Part shown: positions 25,255-33,882 of the stretch, one piece after another
How positions within the stretch are numbered: the stretch's first letter is position 1
Layout of the letters: each line of letters begins with the position of its first letter
Assembly (NCBI GenBank): GCA_964527215.1
Contig: CAZGNZ010000031.1
Span: forward strand, 1 to 54,675
Reading direction: 5' to 3'
Length of the DNA stretch: 54,675 bases
From: CAZGNZ01 sp964527215
GTDB lineage: Bacteria > Fidelibacterota > Marinisomatia > SCGC-AAA003-L08 > JACNLC01
Position numbers and translations under genes: made by a program
Notes under the pieces: model-generated
Seen by the model: only the letters and a program-made list of their open reading frames with translations
Database searches by the model: none
Told to the model about the DNA's origin: nothing

Positions 25255-26028
25255 TTAAACCCTTTCAGCCCAGGTCGGCTCACCATCTGCGATATGGCCG
25301 TGATCTCCGGCCTCATACTTAAATATGTAAAATCGTCGTTCGGTATAGCCTTCAGGAACAGGGCTTCGCACGGTGAAAACAGGATAATCCGGATCCGTTT
25401 CATCAATTTCCATGACGTACGGTTTTTCAGTGAGGGGACAGTTCAGAAGTTCAGGTATCAGATGGAATTTGTTAAGGGAATAGTCGGTGTACTCTTCACT
25501 GATTTCTTCAACCTCAGTGCTGACAATCTGCACGAAATTGGTATCAGCCTGACGTTGTGCCAGATACCGGGCTTTAAATGATTCCGTGATGATGGATCCG
25601 GTTTCGCGATCGCGGAATTCTGCGGTATACACGGTATCCAGGAATGACCTTTCCAGAAGCCGGGGACTGCTGAATGTGGTGTCCACCCGGACTTCAAATC
25701 CGCGTTTAATGGTAACTGGATATTTTTTCCCATTCAAATTGATGATCTTTTCATCCGTAAACAGGGAATCGGCAATAAGGGAATCCATCGCGGCTTCCAC
25801 CAGCGCAAACAGTTCCAGCCCATTTGTGGTATAACTGCCGGTCAGTTCCTTGAAAAACTCCTGAGCCTCAGAAATCACCGTCATCCTGTGACGGCTTTCC
25901 CGACGATCCTTTACTTCATCTTTCCAGATCTCGGCTGGGATATACACCACTGCCAGCATTACGAGTGCCGCCAGAATAATCAGCCAGTCCAGTAAACTGA
26001 TGCGTCGTTCGATTTTCTTTTGATTCAC
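25255..26028 (-). CDS. Pseudopilin-like membrane-anchored protein
   Basis: 257 residues starting with GTG, which has a full AGGAGG eight bases upstream. A short basic N-terminus (MNQKKIERR) is followed by one membrane helix (about 12-30), an amphipathic helix (RHRMTVISEAQEFFKEL) and SYTTNG, which recalls the long N-terminal helix of pseudopilins. There is no G/A-F-T-L-x-E prepilin cleavage site, so it is not a standard pilin. The C-terminal domain is beta-rich and not recognised. It lies between comEA (19 bases upstream) and the PilM-like gene (11 bases downstream), so it likely belongs to the same DNA-uptake or pilus machine. Confidence 0.5.
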   Translation of the reverse strand: MNQKKIERRISLLDWLIILAALVMLAVVYIPAEIWKDEVKDRRESRHRMTVISEAQEFFKELTGSYTTNGLELFALVEAAMDSLIADSLFTDEKIINLNGKKYPVTIKRGFEVRVDTTFSSPRLLERSFLDTVYTAEFRDRETGSIITESFKARYLAQRQADTNFVQIVSTEVEEISEEYTDYSLNKFHLIPELLNCPLTEKPYVMEIDETDPDYPVFTVRSPVPEGYTERRFYIFKYEAGDHGHIADGEPTWAERV

Positions 26029-26047
26029 AAGTATAACCTCCTATGAA

Positions 26048-26440
26048 TTACAGGGAAATATGCGGCAGCAGTTTTTCAAGTGTTTTGCTGCCGATTCCTT
26101 TGACATCAGTCAAATCCTCAGGGTTCAAAAATTTACCGCGACGCTCCCGTTCCGCCAGAATTTTTTGTGCAGTAGCCGGCCCTATCCCCGGTAGATTTAC
26201 CAGTTCAGTGGCATCGGCCGTATTGATGTTTATCGGAACCAGTTGCTGATCAGCGCCGGAAATGGCGTCACCCGAAGCGTCATAAAGGTGAATTATCTCA
26301 TCAGATACGGTTATAAGTTTAATATTTTCTGATCCATCATTAAAAAAAATTTCTTTCAGTGATCGTACAAATAATCCTATCAGAAAGCAGGCGGTGAGCA
26401 GTAGAATGATATTGCGTTCCTGACGCGTTACAATTTTCAT
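26048..26440 (-). CDS. comEA: ComEA-like helix-hairpin-helix DNA-binding protein
   Basis: 130 residues: an N-terminal membrane anchor (about 10-28), a short linker and a C-terminal double helix-hairpin-helix (ININTADATELVNLPGIGP, then DLTDVKGIGSKTLEKLLP). This is the ComEA plan: a periplasmic DNA receptor that pulls transforming DNA across the outer membrane. It overlaps dnaJ by 4 bases and leads the pilus-like genes. With dprA at the end of the run it makes natural competence plausible. Confidence 0.88.
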   Translation of the reverse strand: MKIVTRQERNIILLLTACFLIGLFVRSLKEIFFNDGSENIKLITVSDEIIHLYDASGDAISGADQQLVPININTADATELVNLPGIGPATAQKILAERERRGKFLNPEDLTDVKGIGSKTLEKLLPHISL

Positions 26441-27552
26441 ATTTTAAATTTCTTGAATTCCGGTTCTTCAGTCAGTACTTTTTCAAGGTCCCCTATTAAT
26501 CTACGGGTTTTACTGTTGAGTTTGGACGGGGTTATGACGTGAATCCGTACCAGAAAATCGCCCTGCCGGTGGCTGTTCAGCTCCGGAAGACCCTTCCCCC
26601 GCAGTCTCAGGACCTGTCCGGATTTGATACCGGCCGGGATTTTCAGCTTGACCTTTCCGGAAAGGGCCGGCACTTCCAGATCTGTTCCGAACACGGCCCG
26701 GGGGTAATGTATCCAGGCATCCAGCAGAATATCATTTCCGTCCCGGACAAACAGGGGGTGCTCCTTTTCATCAAAGTAGATTATCAGGTTTCCCGGTGGC
26801 GCACCGTGCGGTCCGTAATTGCCGGCTCCCCGCTTCGTCATGTAATTCCCGGCGGATACACCCGGCGGCACTTCAAATGATACCTGAGTGGTTTTCCGAA
26901 CCACACCTTCTCCATGGCAGGAATGGCAGGGATTGGTAATGATCTGACCCTTCCCCTGACATTTGTAGCAGGGCTGCACATTGACGATCTGCCCCAGCAG
27001 AGAACGCTGAACCTGTCGGATTTCACCGGATCCCTGACAAACTGGACAGACGGTATGCTTGGAGCCGGATTTCACTCCGCTCCCCTGGCAGATGTCACAG
27101 GGTTCCAGCCGTTTGATTTTGAGTTTTTTCTCTGCGCCGGATGCAATTTCTTCCAGCGTGAGGGCAATGGAAATTTTCTGATCGGTTCCTCTGGGACTGC
27201 GGGACTGGCGCTGCCTGCCGCCGCCGAATATATCTCCAAATCCGCCAAAACCGCTGAATACGTCTCCAAACGCACTGAAGATATCTTCCATATTGGTGAA
27301 ATGAACACCGCCGCCGCCAAAACCGCTGCCTTCCACACCTGCCTTGCCGAACTGATCATACCGCGCACGCTTATCGTCATCACTCAAAACCGCATAGGCC
27401 TCAGCTGCTTCCTTAAACTTTGCCTCCGCTGAGCTGTCACCCTGATTGCGGTCCGGATGATATTTCATGGCCACTTTACGATATGCTTTTTTTATCTCAT
27501 CCGGTGAAGCGCCTTTCCCGACACCCAGAATATCGTAGTAGTCACCGCTCAT
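26437..27552 (-). CDS. dnaJ: DnaJ co-chaperone
   Basis: 371 residues. A J domain (YDILGVGKGASPDEIKKAYR, HPD in KYHPDRNQ) is followed by a Gly/Phe-rich linker, four CxxCxGxG zinc motifs (CDICQGSG, CPVCQGSG, CYKCQGKG, CHSCHGEG) and a C-terminal substrate domain. It stimulates DnaK; dnaK itself is not in the window. Four-base overlaps with grpE and comEA tie chaperone and competence genes into one transcript. Confidence 0.97.
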   Translation of the reverse strand: MSGDYYDILGVGKGASPDEIKKAYRKVAMKYHPDRNQGDSSAEAKFKEAAEAYAVLSDDDKRARYDQFGKAGVEGSGFGGGGVHFTNMEDIFSAFGDVFSGFGGFGDIFGGGRQRQSRSPRGTDQKISIALTLEEIASGAEKKLKIKRLEPCDICQGSGVKSGSKHTVCPVCQGSGEIRQVQRSLLGQIVNVQPCYKCQGKGQIITNPCHSCHGEGVVRKTTQVSFEVPPGVSAGNYMTKRGAGNYGPHGAPPGNLIIYFDEKEHPLFVRDGNDILLDAWIHYPRAVFGTDLEVPALSGKVKLKIPAGIKSGQVLRLRGKGLPELNSHRQGDFLVRIHVITPSKLNSKTRRLIGDLEKVLTEEPEFKKFKI

Positions 27553-28169
27553 GATTCTTTGCTCACGATCACCTTTGCATGACGGATAATCCGGTCATGA
27601 TACATGTAGCCTTTTTCGAATTCTTCCAGAACCGTATTTTCAGGATACTCATCATCTTCGCGACTCATTAGGGCATCATGCATCTCGGGATCGAAAGCTT
27701 CACCCACTGAATCAAAGGCTTTGATGCCATTATCCTTCAGTGTTTTATGAAATTTGTCCTGAATCATGAGAATGCCGTCCAGCACCTTCTGCTGGTCCAT
27801 CGCCTCGTTGTCGTTCGCGATAGAGTCCACCGTCCGCTGGAGATCGTCAATCACCGGCAGCAGCGATTTGGCAAAATCCTCGCTGGCATACTTCACCAGG
27901 CGGCTCTTTTCTTCAACCGTACGCCTTTTGTAATTGTCAAATTCCGCGAGAAGACGAATGTTTTTCTCCATTTTTGAATCCCGCTCCGATGTCACCTCTG
28001 CCAGAGCCTCCTGGACGGAATTCAATTCTTCCCGCGCCTTTTTGAGTTTCTCGCTGAGCGTGGGGCCTTTGGGCTTTGTGGTTTTTGCGGATTTTGCTGG
28101 TGAGGTTGACCGTTTGGTTTTCGAAGCACTGGGCTGCTTTCGGCTTTGTTTGCTTTTTGGCTGCGTCAT
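27549..28169 (-). CDS. grpE: GrpE nucleotide exchange factor
   Basis: 206 residues. A Lys/Ser/Thr-rich N-terminal tail of about 35 residues is followed by a long coiled coil and the GrpE core (LLAEFDNYKRRTVEEK, LLPVIDDLQRTVDS) and the C-terminal beta domain (FDPEMHDALMSRED, VLEEFEKGYMYHDRIIRHAKVIVS). It releases ADP from DnaK. It is first in the minus-strand run; its own promoter lies about 200 bases upstream. No CIRCE-type HrcA operator was found. Confidence 0.96.
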   Translation of the reverse strand: MTQPKSKQSRKQPSASKTKRSTSPAKSAKTTKPKGPTLSEKLKKAREELNSVQEALAEVTSERDSKMEKNIRLLAEFDNYKRRTVEEKSRLVKYASEDFAKSLLPVIDDLQRTVDSIANDNEAMDQQKVLDGILMIQDKFHKTLKDNGIKAFDSVGEAFDPEMHDALMSREDDEYPENTVLEEFEKGYMYHDRIIRHAKVIVSKES

Positions 28170-28367
28170 AGATTTGAATCCAGTTTCTGCAATTCCTGTT
28201 ACTGAGTCATTTTCTTAATCCTGCCTGCCTGAATAACGCACCCCGATTCACCCAGACAGCCGGCTTTCATTATGCCAGATGCGGAAAATCCAGGAATATT
28301 CAGCTGGGAAATTTAATCCCTTTGCAAACCTGATTCAGATGAAATTAAAACTGCGGCGGACATACAA

Positions 28368-28396
28368 ATATTATTCCTATTGACCGGTGTTGTCAA
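28368..28396 (-). promoter_or_regulatory. Strong sigma-70-like promoter of the grpE run
   Basis: On the minus strand: TTGACA (consensus -35), a 17-base spacer and TAATAT (-10). It is the best promoter match in the window and points at grpE-dnaJ-comEA and the genes beyond. Confidence 0.65.
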
Positions 28397-28401
28397 ATCG
28401 A

Positions 28402-28421
28402 CGGTATCATCGGGAATACCG
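28402..28421. promoter_or_regulatory. Inverted repeat next to the grpE promoter
   Basis: CGGTAT, eight bases, ATACCG. It lies just upstream of the -35 box and downstream of amrS. It may be an operator or the hairpin of a weak amrS terminator; there is no U-tract. Confidence 0.3.
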
Positions 28422-28470
28422 GCTGATTATGGAGTGAATTCAAATACGGGATTGCCAATTTGACGCGGGA

Positions 28471-29496
28471 TCAGGAGTCTGTCTGAAAGACACCGGGGCA
28501 TATCGACCCGCAAATCCGGCAGCGCCCGTTCGAATCAAGATTTTCATAACTGGTTTGATACACATGGCGCAGCAGCAGCGTTGCTCCGCATTCCGGACAA
28601 CGGGTGGATGCGCCCTCAGGATCATAGATATTTCCTGTGTATGCAAAATGAATCCCTTTGTCAAGCGCCTGACGCCTTGCCCGATGCAGCGTGGAATCAG
28701 GCGTGCGGGGCTTGCTGCGCATCTTGTATGCCGGGTGAAATGCAGAAAAATGGATTGGCACATCTGCACCCAGATTATCCAATATCCAATCCGTCATCGC
28801 ATCGATTTCGGCTTCCGTATCATTTTCACCCGGAATGAGCAGGTTGGTGATTTCCAGCCAGGTGTCGGTTTCATGATGTACAGCCTTGATGGACTCCAGC
28901 ACCGGCTGCAGCTCGGCTGAACAGAGTTTTCGGTAGAATGACGGATTGAAGCCTTTCAGATCAATATTTACCGCATCCATGGCTGAGAAAAATTCCAGAC
29001 CCGCTTCCGGCGTGATGTATCCGTTGGTCACTGCAACCGTTTTCAATCCGGCATCCCTGCAGGCTGCAGCGATGTCCACCGCGTATTCAAGGAATATTAT
29101 AGGGTCGTTGTATGTGCAGGCCACACTTGGACAGTTGTTCTGCAAAGCCATCCGGGCGATTTTTTCCGGTGATGCCTGAACCTGCATTCGGTCGGTTTTC
29201 CGCGAGCGGCTCATGTCCCAGTTCTGGCAGAATGAGCATGTCAAATTGCAGCCGGCTGTTCCGAATGACAAAATGCCTGAGCCGGGCAGAAAATGATTCA
29301 GCGGTTTTTTTTCAATGGGATCAACACAGAAACCGCTGGATCTTCCGTACGTGGTAAGCACCATCCGATGGTGCTCGTTTTTCCGGACAAAGCACAGTCC
29401 CCGCTGGCCGTCTCTCAGACGGCAGTGTCTGGGGCACAGGTCGCACTGGATGCGGTTGGCATCCAGACGGTGCCAGTAGCGGGCGGATTCAGACAT
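28471..29496 (-). CDS. amrS: AmmeMemoRadiSam radical SAM enzyme
   Basis: 341 residues. N-terminal cysteines (CDLCPRHC, then RGLC) precede a radical-SAM cluster motif CxxxCxxC (Cys83, 87, 90 in AGCNLTCSFCQNWDMS). The C-terminus holds a CPEC...CRIC zinc-like set. It is the AmrS family, related to pyruvate-formate-lyase activating enzymes, and generates a 5'-deoxyadenosyl radical. The substrate is unknown. GGAGAAGAGG precedes the ATG, and it overlaps amrA by 8 bases. With amrA and amrB it completes the three-gene AmmeMemoRadiSam system. Confidence 0.95.
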   Translation of the reverse strand: MSESARYWHRLDANRIQCDLCPRHCRLRDGQRGLCFVRKNEHHRMVLTTYGRSSGFCVDPIEKKPLNHFLPGSGILSFGTAGCNLTCSFCQNWDMSRSRKTDRMQVQASPEKIARMALQNNCPSVACTYNDPIIFLEYAVDIAAACRDAGLKTVAVTNGYITPEAGLEFFSAMDAVNIDLKGFNPSFYRKLCSAELQPVLESIKAVHHETDTWLEITNLLIPGENDTEAEIDAMTDWILDNLGADVPIHFSAFHPAYKMRSKPRTPDSTLHRARRQALDKGIHFAYTGNIYDPEGASTRCPECGATLLLRHVYQTSYENLDSNGRCRICGSICPGVFQTDS

Positions 29497-30109
29497 CCTC
29501 TTCTCCGAATTCCAGGGTGGTGTAGCGCTCGATACGGATGGATTTTGACCAGTGGCCCGGCGAAAGTCCGGCTTTGCGCTTCAGTTCTGTCAAAAACAAC
29601 TTCGGAGTCGAGAGCTGCTTCCAGACACTGGGGAGGAATGTCCCCCGGTGGAATCCGTCTGAGAGTATCAGACCGTCTGATCCCGGTCTCAGCTGGTTCA
29701 GCAAATCCCGTTCATTTCTGAAATTTATCGGTTCGGGCGGAGTCAGGATGGAAATACTGATCGAGATTCCCTTCAGTTCGTCCTCATCCATTACCTGGGA
29801 AAAACGGTAGTCACTGAACGCAGCGGCATAGGCATTTTCCGCAACATCTACAATGAGAGGACGTCCCGCATCTAACCTTCCGATACATCCCCGAAGCTCC
29901 CCCTGAAGCCGCAAAGTGACGAAGGTGGCTGCCGGACATGCAAAAATGGGGTCCCCTTCAGCGGTATCCAATTTCAGCGCCCTGCCACACTGCAGACCGG
30001 TTTGAATGGACTGCCGGGCGGATATCAGCAGCTGTTTTTGAATTTCAGAGGTGATCCGCCGAATGTCCAGTGGCTGTTGAATCATATCAGTCGTTTCTCC
30101 GGATTGCAT
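29489..30109 (-). CDS. amrA: AMMECR1-domain protein AmrA
   Basis: 206 residues, one AMMECR1 domain. The invariant LRGCIG motif is seen in LQGELRGCIGRL, with FVTL upstream and NAYAAAFSDYRF downstream. The start may also be eight residues later (MIQQPLD). AMMECR1 proteins are conserved from bacteria to humans; the conserved Cys and Arg suggest a catalytic pocket, but the reaction is not known. It lies between amrB and amrS. Confidence 0.93.
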   Translation of the reverse strand: MQSGETTDMIQQPLDIRRITSEIQKQLLISARQSIQTGLQCGRALKLDTAEGDPIFACPAATFVTLRLQGELRGCIGRLDAGRPLIVDVAENAYAAAFSDYRFSQVMDEDELKGISISISILTPPEPINFRNERDLLNQLRPGSDGLILSDGFHRGTFLPSVWKQLSTPKLFLTELKRKAGLSPGHWSKSIRIERYTTLEFGEEDV

Positions 30110-30245
30110 TCTATTCCATGTTCGCCTGGGCAGGAGGATGACGGGATTTTCCCGATCCCCCTTTTCAATCCTGCCGTAATTGATTTCCTGCCCGGCTGAA
30201 CCTGCCCGTTTACAGGATGCGGACGGTTTTCATGATTTGCCAAAA

Positions 30246-31052
30246 TCACTCCTTGAAAAACCCCCACGCACCGTATCCCACCACCTGTTCCCTGGTGCCG
30301 GCAGTGTCACCGGAATTACACAGGGAAAGCAGTTCAGAACGCAGCTTCTGTTTCTGTGCAGCCAGAAGCAGACCGCTGATGGGAATTCGACCGCAGGCGC
30401 TGTCATGACCCAAAGCCTGAAAATCCAGCGCTGCAACAGCCTCGGCCGTTTCCTGATCAATTTTCTGAGCAGAGGTATACGGCAGAAAATGACTCAAGTC
30501 GGAACTGACCACAATCAGTGTGTCAGGAACGCAAAGGTATTCCCTGATGCAGGCTGCGGCATCCTCCGCGGTACAATGTCCGGCTAAAATGGGCAGGATT
30601 TCAAAATCGTCCGCGGCATACTGGAGAAACGGCAGCTGCACTTCCAGGGAGTGTTCTTCCCTGTGGGCGGATTTGTTATAGCGGATAAATGAATATTTTT
30701 CGGACAGATATTCTGCCTGATCGATATCCAGCGGGACCTTTCCAAGGGGAGTCTCAAAGAAGGATGCCGGACTCAGCACCAGCCCCTCCACAAACACCCG
30801 GTGAGCCGGCCCAAGCAGGACATAGCGCCTGAAGCCCCAGTCATGATCCTGCAGCAGACTGTACGCCGCTGCCGCCACGATACCGGAATACACCACTCCG
30901 GCATGAGGAGCAATCAGGGCACAGGGCTTCATCTCAGAGTCCGGTTTTGCAGCATGATCGAAAAAATCCTGCAGAACATTTTTTAGTTTTTGGGGATTCC
31001 CCGGATAAAATAACCCCGCCACTGCGGGCGGCCGAATGTTGGACTGGTTCAT
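30246..31052 (-). CDS. amrB: MEMO1-family protein AmrB
   Basis: 268 residues of the Memo fold, related to extradiol dioxygenases. Pocket residues are present: PHAGVVYSG, HREEHSLEVQLPFLQ and SSDLSHFLPY. Human MEMO1 binds metal through equivalent residues. It is the first gene of the amr operon, with GGAG before the ATG and 136 bases to amrA. Its position with amrA and amrS supports a shared redox or modification pathway that is still undefined. Confidence 0.94.
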   Translation of the reverse strand: MNQSNIRPPAVAGLFYPGNPQKLKNVLQDFFDHAAKPDSEMKPCALIAPHAGVVYSGIVAAAAYSLLQDHDWGFRRYVLLGPAHRVFVEGLVLSPASFFETPLGKVPLDIDQAEYLSEKYSFIRYNKSAHREEHSLEVQLPFLQYAADDFEILPILAGHCTAEDAAACIREYLCVPDTLIVVSSDLSHFLPYTSAQKIDQETAEAVAALDFQALGHDSACGRIPISGLLLAAQKQKLRSELLSLCNSGDTAGTREQVVGYGAWGFFKE

Positions 31053-31732
31053 GGTACTCCAATACTGCCTGGAGAAAAACCAAGGGCTTTTGTTAATTGT
31101 AATTCAAAACCTGAAAAGTCATGAGACCTAGCGATAAAACAACAAACCGGATTAATTTTGTCATACTTGCAGAAAAAGATGTGAAATCAACCCGGATAAA
31201 ACAGTGCATATTGTTACGGATATATTGCTAATCAGTCTACTGCCCCATCACTGCAGAATTGACCGGAATCATCATTGGATTAGAATTCTCATGAAACTAT
31301 CAGGTTGGGACGTGGGGATAGAAGTCCTGATAAGCACGCGCACAAAATTAAAACGATCTGAAGGGTCTAAAAAAGGAATACAGCACATAATATGATGATC
31401 ATAATGCCCCCGTAATTCTGACATATCAAAAATGCATAAATTTCAGAACCGACTGTTTTGCTTTCAGTCCTAAATTTACTGTCTTCCTGCAGCCGCATAA
31501 TCGGAAAAATCCGTATGTCCGCCGTTTGGGAGCAGTTCCTGCAAACGGGATTCGGTAAAAACAGGATGAGATCTGCTGATGCTGTTTCAGCGAATGAACC
31601 ATCGCCTTATCAGGCAGAATTCCAGCTGCGCTGTTGGCAGTGCGCATCACCGGTTCCAGGGTGATCAAATGCCTGTTGGCAATCAGAAACACGAATTTTG
31701 AAATACAAAACTGACACCTATTTTCAATTCCC
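31053..31732. other. 680-base gap between divergent genes
   Basis: Lies between amrB (minus) and the tRNA nucleotidyltransferase gene (plus), so it must hold both promoters. Short reading frames on both strands here have no recognisable domain, no ribosome site and no conserved start. No convincing promoter or repeat was identified. Confidence 0.5.
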
Positions 31733-33169
31733 ATGAGCAGTATTGCTGAATTACTGAACCGGGATGCCCTGCATGCCCGAATATTGAAGACCGCCGGAGC
31801 GGTGGCTGCTTCAAAAAACCAGCCGGTTTATGTGGTTGGCGGTTATGTGAGGGATGCGCTGCTTGGCAAGTTCAACGCGGATATTGACATCATGGTGGAA
31901 GGAGACGGTATTGCTTTCGCGCATGCCCTGGCGCGGAAACTCAACCTGAAAACGGTTCTGGAATACAACAAGTTCGGAACCGCCCTGATTCCTCATCCGG
32001 ATATTCAAATCGAGGTGGCCAGCGCGCGTACGGAATCCTACACCCCGGACTCCCGAAAACCGCAAGTGGAATTCACCTCTGTGGAAAACGATCTTTCCCG
32101 ACGGGATTTTACCATAAATACCATGGCCGCCGATATCAGTCCCGATCGTTTCGGCCGGCTCATCGATCCATTCGGCGGCATTCGGGATCTGCACCGCCGG
32201 CTTATTATCACTCCACTGGATCCTGATGTGACCTTTAGCGATGACCCCCTCAGGATGATGCGCGCGACCCGTTTTGCGGCACAGCTTGAATTTGGTATCA
32301 GTCCTGATATTCTCAAGAGCATTCCGCGCCAGACTTCCCGGCTTGAAATCGTATCCAAGGAACGGATCACGGACGAAATCATCAAAACCCTTCAGGCTGC
32401 CAAACCGGGTATCGGACTTCAGCTGATGAAGGACACCGGTCTCCTGGCGGTTGTATTCCCGGAACTGGACATCCTTTCAGGTGTGGAAGTGGTGGACGGT
32501 CGGGGTCATAAGGATGTTTTCCGGCATACGCTGCAGGTGGTGGACAACGCAGCCAGCCTGAGCCCAAAAATGGAAGTTCGCTTCGCTGCCCTGGTACACG
32601 ATATCGCCAAACCGGCCACCAAGAAATTTGTCCCCGGAAAAGGATGGACCTTCCACGGACATGAAGAACTCGGACGGCGGATGCTTTTCAAGATTGCCCG
32701 CCGCATGAAACTCTCCAATGAACTGCGGGATTATTTAATGGTCCTGACCCGGCTCCATCTGCGCCCCATTGCCCTTGCCAAGTCAGGTGTTTCCGACAGT
32801 GCCCTGCGCAGGGTTATGTTTGAGGCCGGTGAACATCTGGATGACCTGATGATACTGTGCCGTGCCGATATTACCACCAAGAATCCGGAAAAAGTCCGAA
32901 AGTACCTGAACAATTTCGAACGGGTGGAAGAACTGATGCAGGACGTGCGGCTGCGGGATGAAATGCGGGCATTTCAGTCACCGGTGCGCGGGGATGTCAT
33001 AATGCAGGAGCTGAACCTGAAACCGGGACGGGCAGTTGGAAGGATCAAGTCCGCAATCGAAAACGCCATTCTGGACGGTGAAATACCCAACGATTATGAT
33101 GCCGCATTTCAATTTATGATTACTCATCATGAAACCATCCTGGCATCCTCGGATCCAAAGAAAAAATAA
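31733..33169 (+). CDS. tRNA nucleotidyltransferase with HD domain
   Basis: 478 residues. Class II nucleotidyltransferase head: VVGGYVRDALLG (GG at 36-37, RD at 40-41), DID at 50-52, the RRDFTINTMA motif and DDPLRMMRATRFAAQLEF. The RNA-binding neck and body follow. A metal-dependent HD domain (LVHDIAKPATKKF) lies near residues 288-300. It is a CCA-adding or CC-/A-adding enzyme or poly(A) polymerase; the motifs I can read do not decide between them. HD-containing forms are common CCA enzymes with phosphohydrolase activity. No ribosome site is evident before the ATG. Confidence 0.9.
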   Translation: MSSIAELLNRDALHARILKTAGAVAASKNQPVYVVGGYVRDALLGKFNADIDIMVEGDGIAFAHALARKLNLKTVLEYNKFGTALIPHPDIQIEVASARTESYTPDSRKPQVEFTSVENDLSRRDFTINTMAADISPDRFGRLIDPFGGIRDLHRRLIITPLDPDVTFSDDPLRMMRATRFAAQLEFGISPDILKSIPRQTSRLEIVSKERITDEIIKTLQAAKPGIGLQLMKDTGLLAVVFPELDILSGVEVVDGRGHKDVFRHTLQVVDNAASLSPKMEVRFAALVHDIAKPATKKFVPGKGWTFHGHEELGRRMLFKIARRMKLSNELRDYLMVLTRLHLRPIALAKSGVSDSALRRVMFEAGEHLDDLMILCRADITTKNPEKVRKYLNNFERVEELMQDVRLRDEMRAFQSPVRGDVIMQELNLKPGRAVGRIKSAIENAILDGEIPNDYDAAFQFMITHHETILASSDPKKK

Positions 33170-33454
33170 GTTACCGGCAGGTCAGGCTCCCGCGATGATG
33201 ACCTCCGGATTTCAATACGCCAGGCAGCATCACGGATGCCAGATGTTCACTGGCGCGAAAATGCCGATACATTCCTGACGGCTGTTTTCGTCAGCCTCAA
33301 TCTTTCCTGATCAGCTGCAGGTATCCTCTGAAAGCCCAAACCCGCCATTCATCCTTTTTAAATCAGTCGGACAACGGAAACTATTCGGGATGACTCCCAT
33401 CCAAAATCTGTTTTCTGAAATCACACTGCCAATTGACAATCCATAAAAATCATC

Positions 33455-33484
33455 TTGGTTCATGTTGCGATACAGTGTTATACT
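33455..33484 (+). promoter_or_regulatory. Promoter of the GntR-ABC operon
   Basis: TTGGTT, an 18-base spacer and TATACT. The -10 box lies inside the palindromic operator, so repressor binding would block transcription. Confidence 0.5.
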
Positions 33485-33497
33485 ATACTGTAACACT
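33474..33497. promoter_or_regulatory. Palindromic operator, likely for the GntR repressor
   Basis: AGTGTTA, ten bases, TAACACT: a perfect 7-bp inverted repeat just upstream of the gene. It fits autoregulation by the YtrA-type GntR protein, whose family binds such palindromes at its own promoter. Confidence 0.6.
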
Positions 33498-33510
33498 AAA
33501 GGGGTTATTT

Positions 33511-33882
33511 ATGAAACTGGAATTTAACAGCACGACGCCCATTTATATTCAGATTACTGAAATGATACGACACTCCATCATTTCGGGAGATCTGCAGGAA
33601 GGAGACCCCATCCCGTCGGTCCGTCAGGTGTCCATTGAATACGGACTTAATCCCCAGACCGTCCTTAATGCCACCCAGCGTTTGATTCAGGAGGGCATCA
33701 TCGAGAAAAAACGGGGGCTGGGGATGTATGTAAAAGAAAATGCCCGGGAGCAGCTGCTTGCCACGGAGTCCCGGCGATTTCAGGATGAAGTACTGCCGGA
33801 GTTTGTCCATCAGGCACAAAATCTGGGTATTGCTCTGGCTGATCTGTGTCGACATATTCGCGATAAATACGAGGAAGTATGA
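33511..33882 (+). CDS. GntR-family repressor, YtrA type
   Basis: 123 residues from the ATG at 33511, which has AAAGGGG upstream. An N-terminal GntR winged helix (PIYIQITEMIRHSIISGD, then IPSVRQVSIEYGLNPQTV) is followed by a short helical tail typical of the YtrA subfamily, with no large effector domain. Such repressors control a linked ABC transporter, often in response to antibiotics or envelope stress. It overlaps the ATPase gene by 4 bases. The operator at 33474-33497 supports autoregulation. Confidence 0.92.
   Translation: MKLEFNSTTPIYIQITEMIRHSIISGDLQEGDPIPSVRQVSIEYGLNPQTVLNATQRLIQEGIIEKKRGLGMYVKENAREQLLATESRRFQDEVLPEFVHQAQNLGIALADLCRHIRDKYEEV

Larger units (their letters stand above)
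28170..28470. other. Intergenic region upstream of grpE
   Basis: 301 bases between amrS and grpE, both on the minus strand. It contains a near-consensus minus-strand promoter and an inverted repeat, listed separately, and implies a leader of about 190 bases for grpE. No gene is seen. Confidence 0.6.
33170..33510. other. Gap with GntR promoter and operator
   Basis: 341 bases. A CTGACG/CGTCAG hairpin at 33275-33294 could be a weak terminator of the preceding gene. The 3' end holds the promoter and operator of the GntR operon, listed separately. Confidence 0.5.

Noticed and set aside
31426..31734. 102-residue minus-strand frame upstream of the tRNA nucleotidyltransferase
   Set aside because: No homologous motif and no ribosome site; composition is unlike the neighbouring genes. 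It could be old decay, but this cannot be supported.
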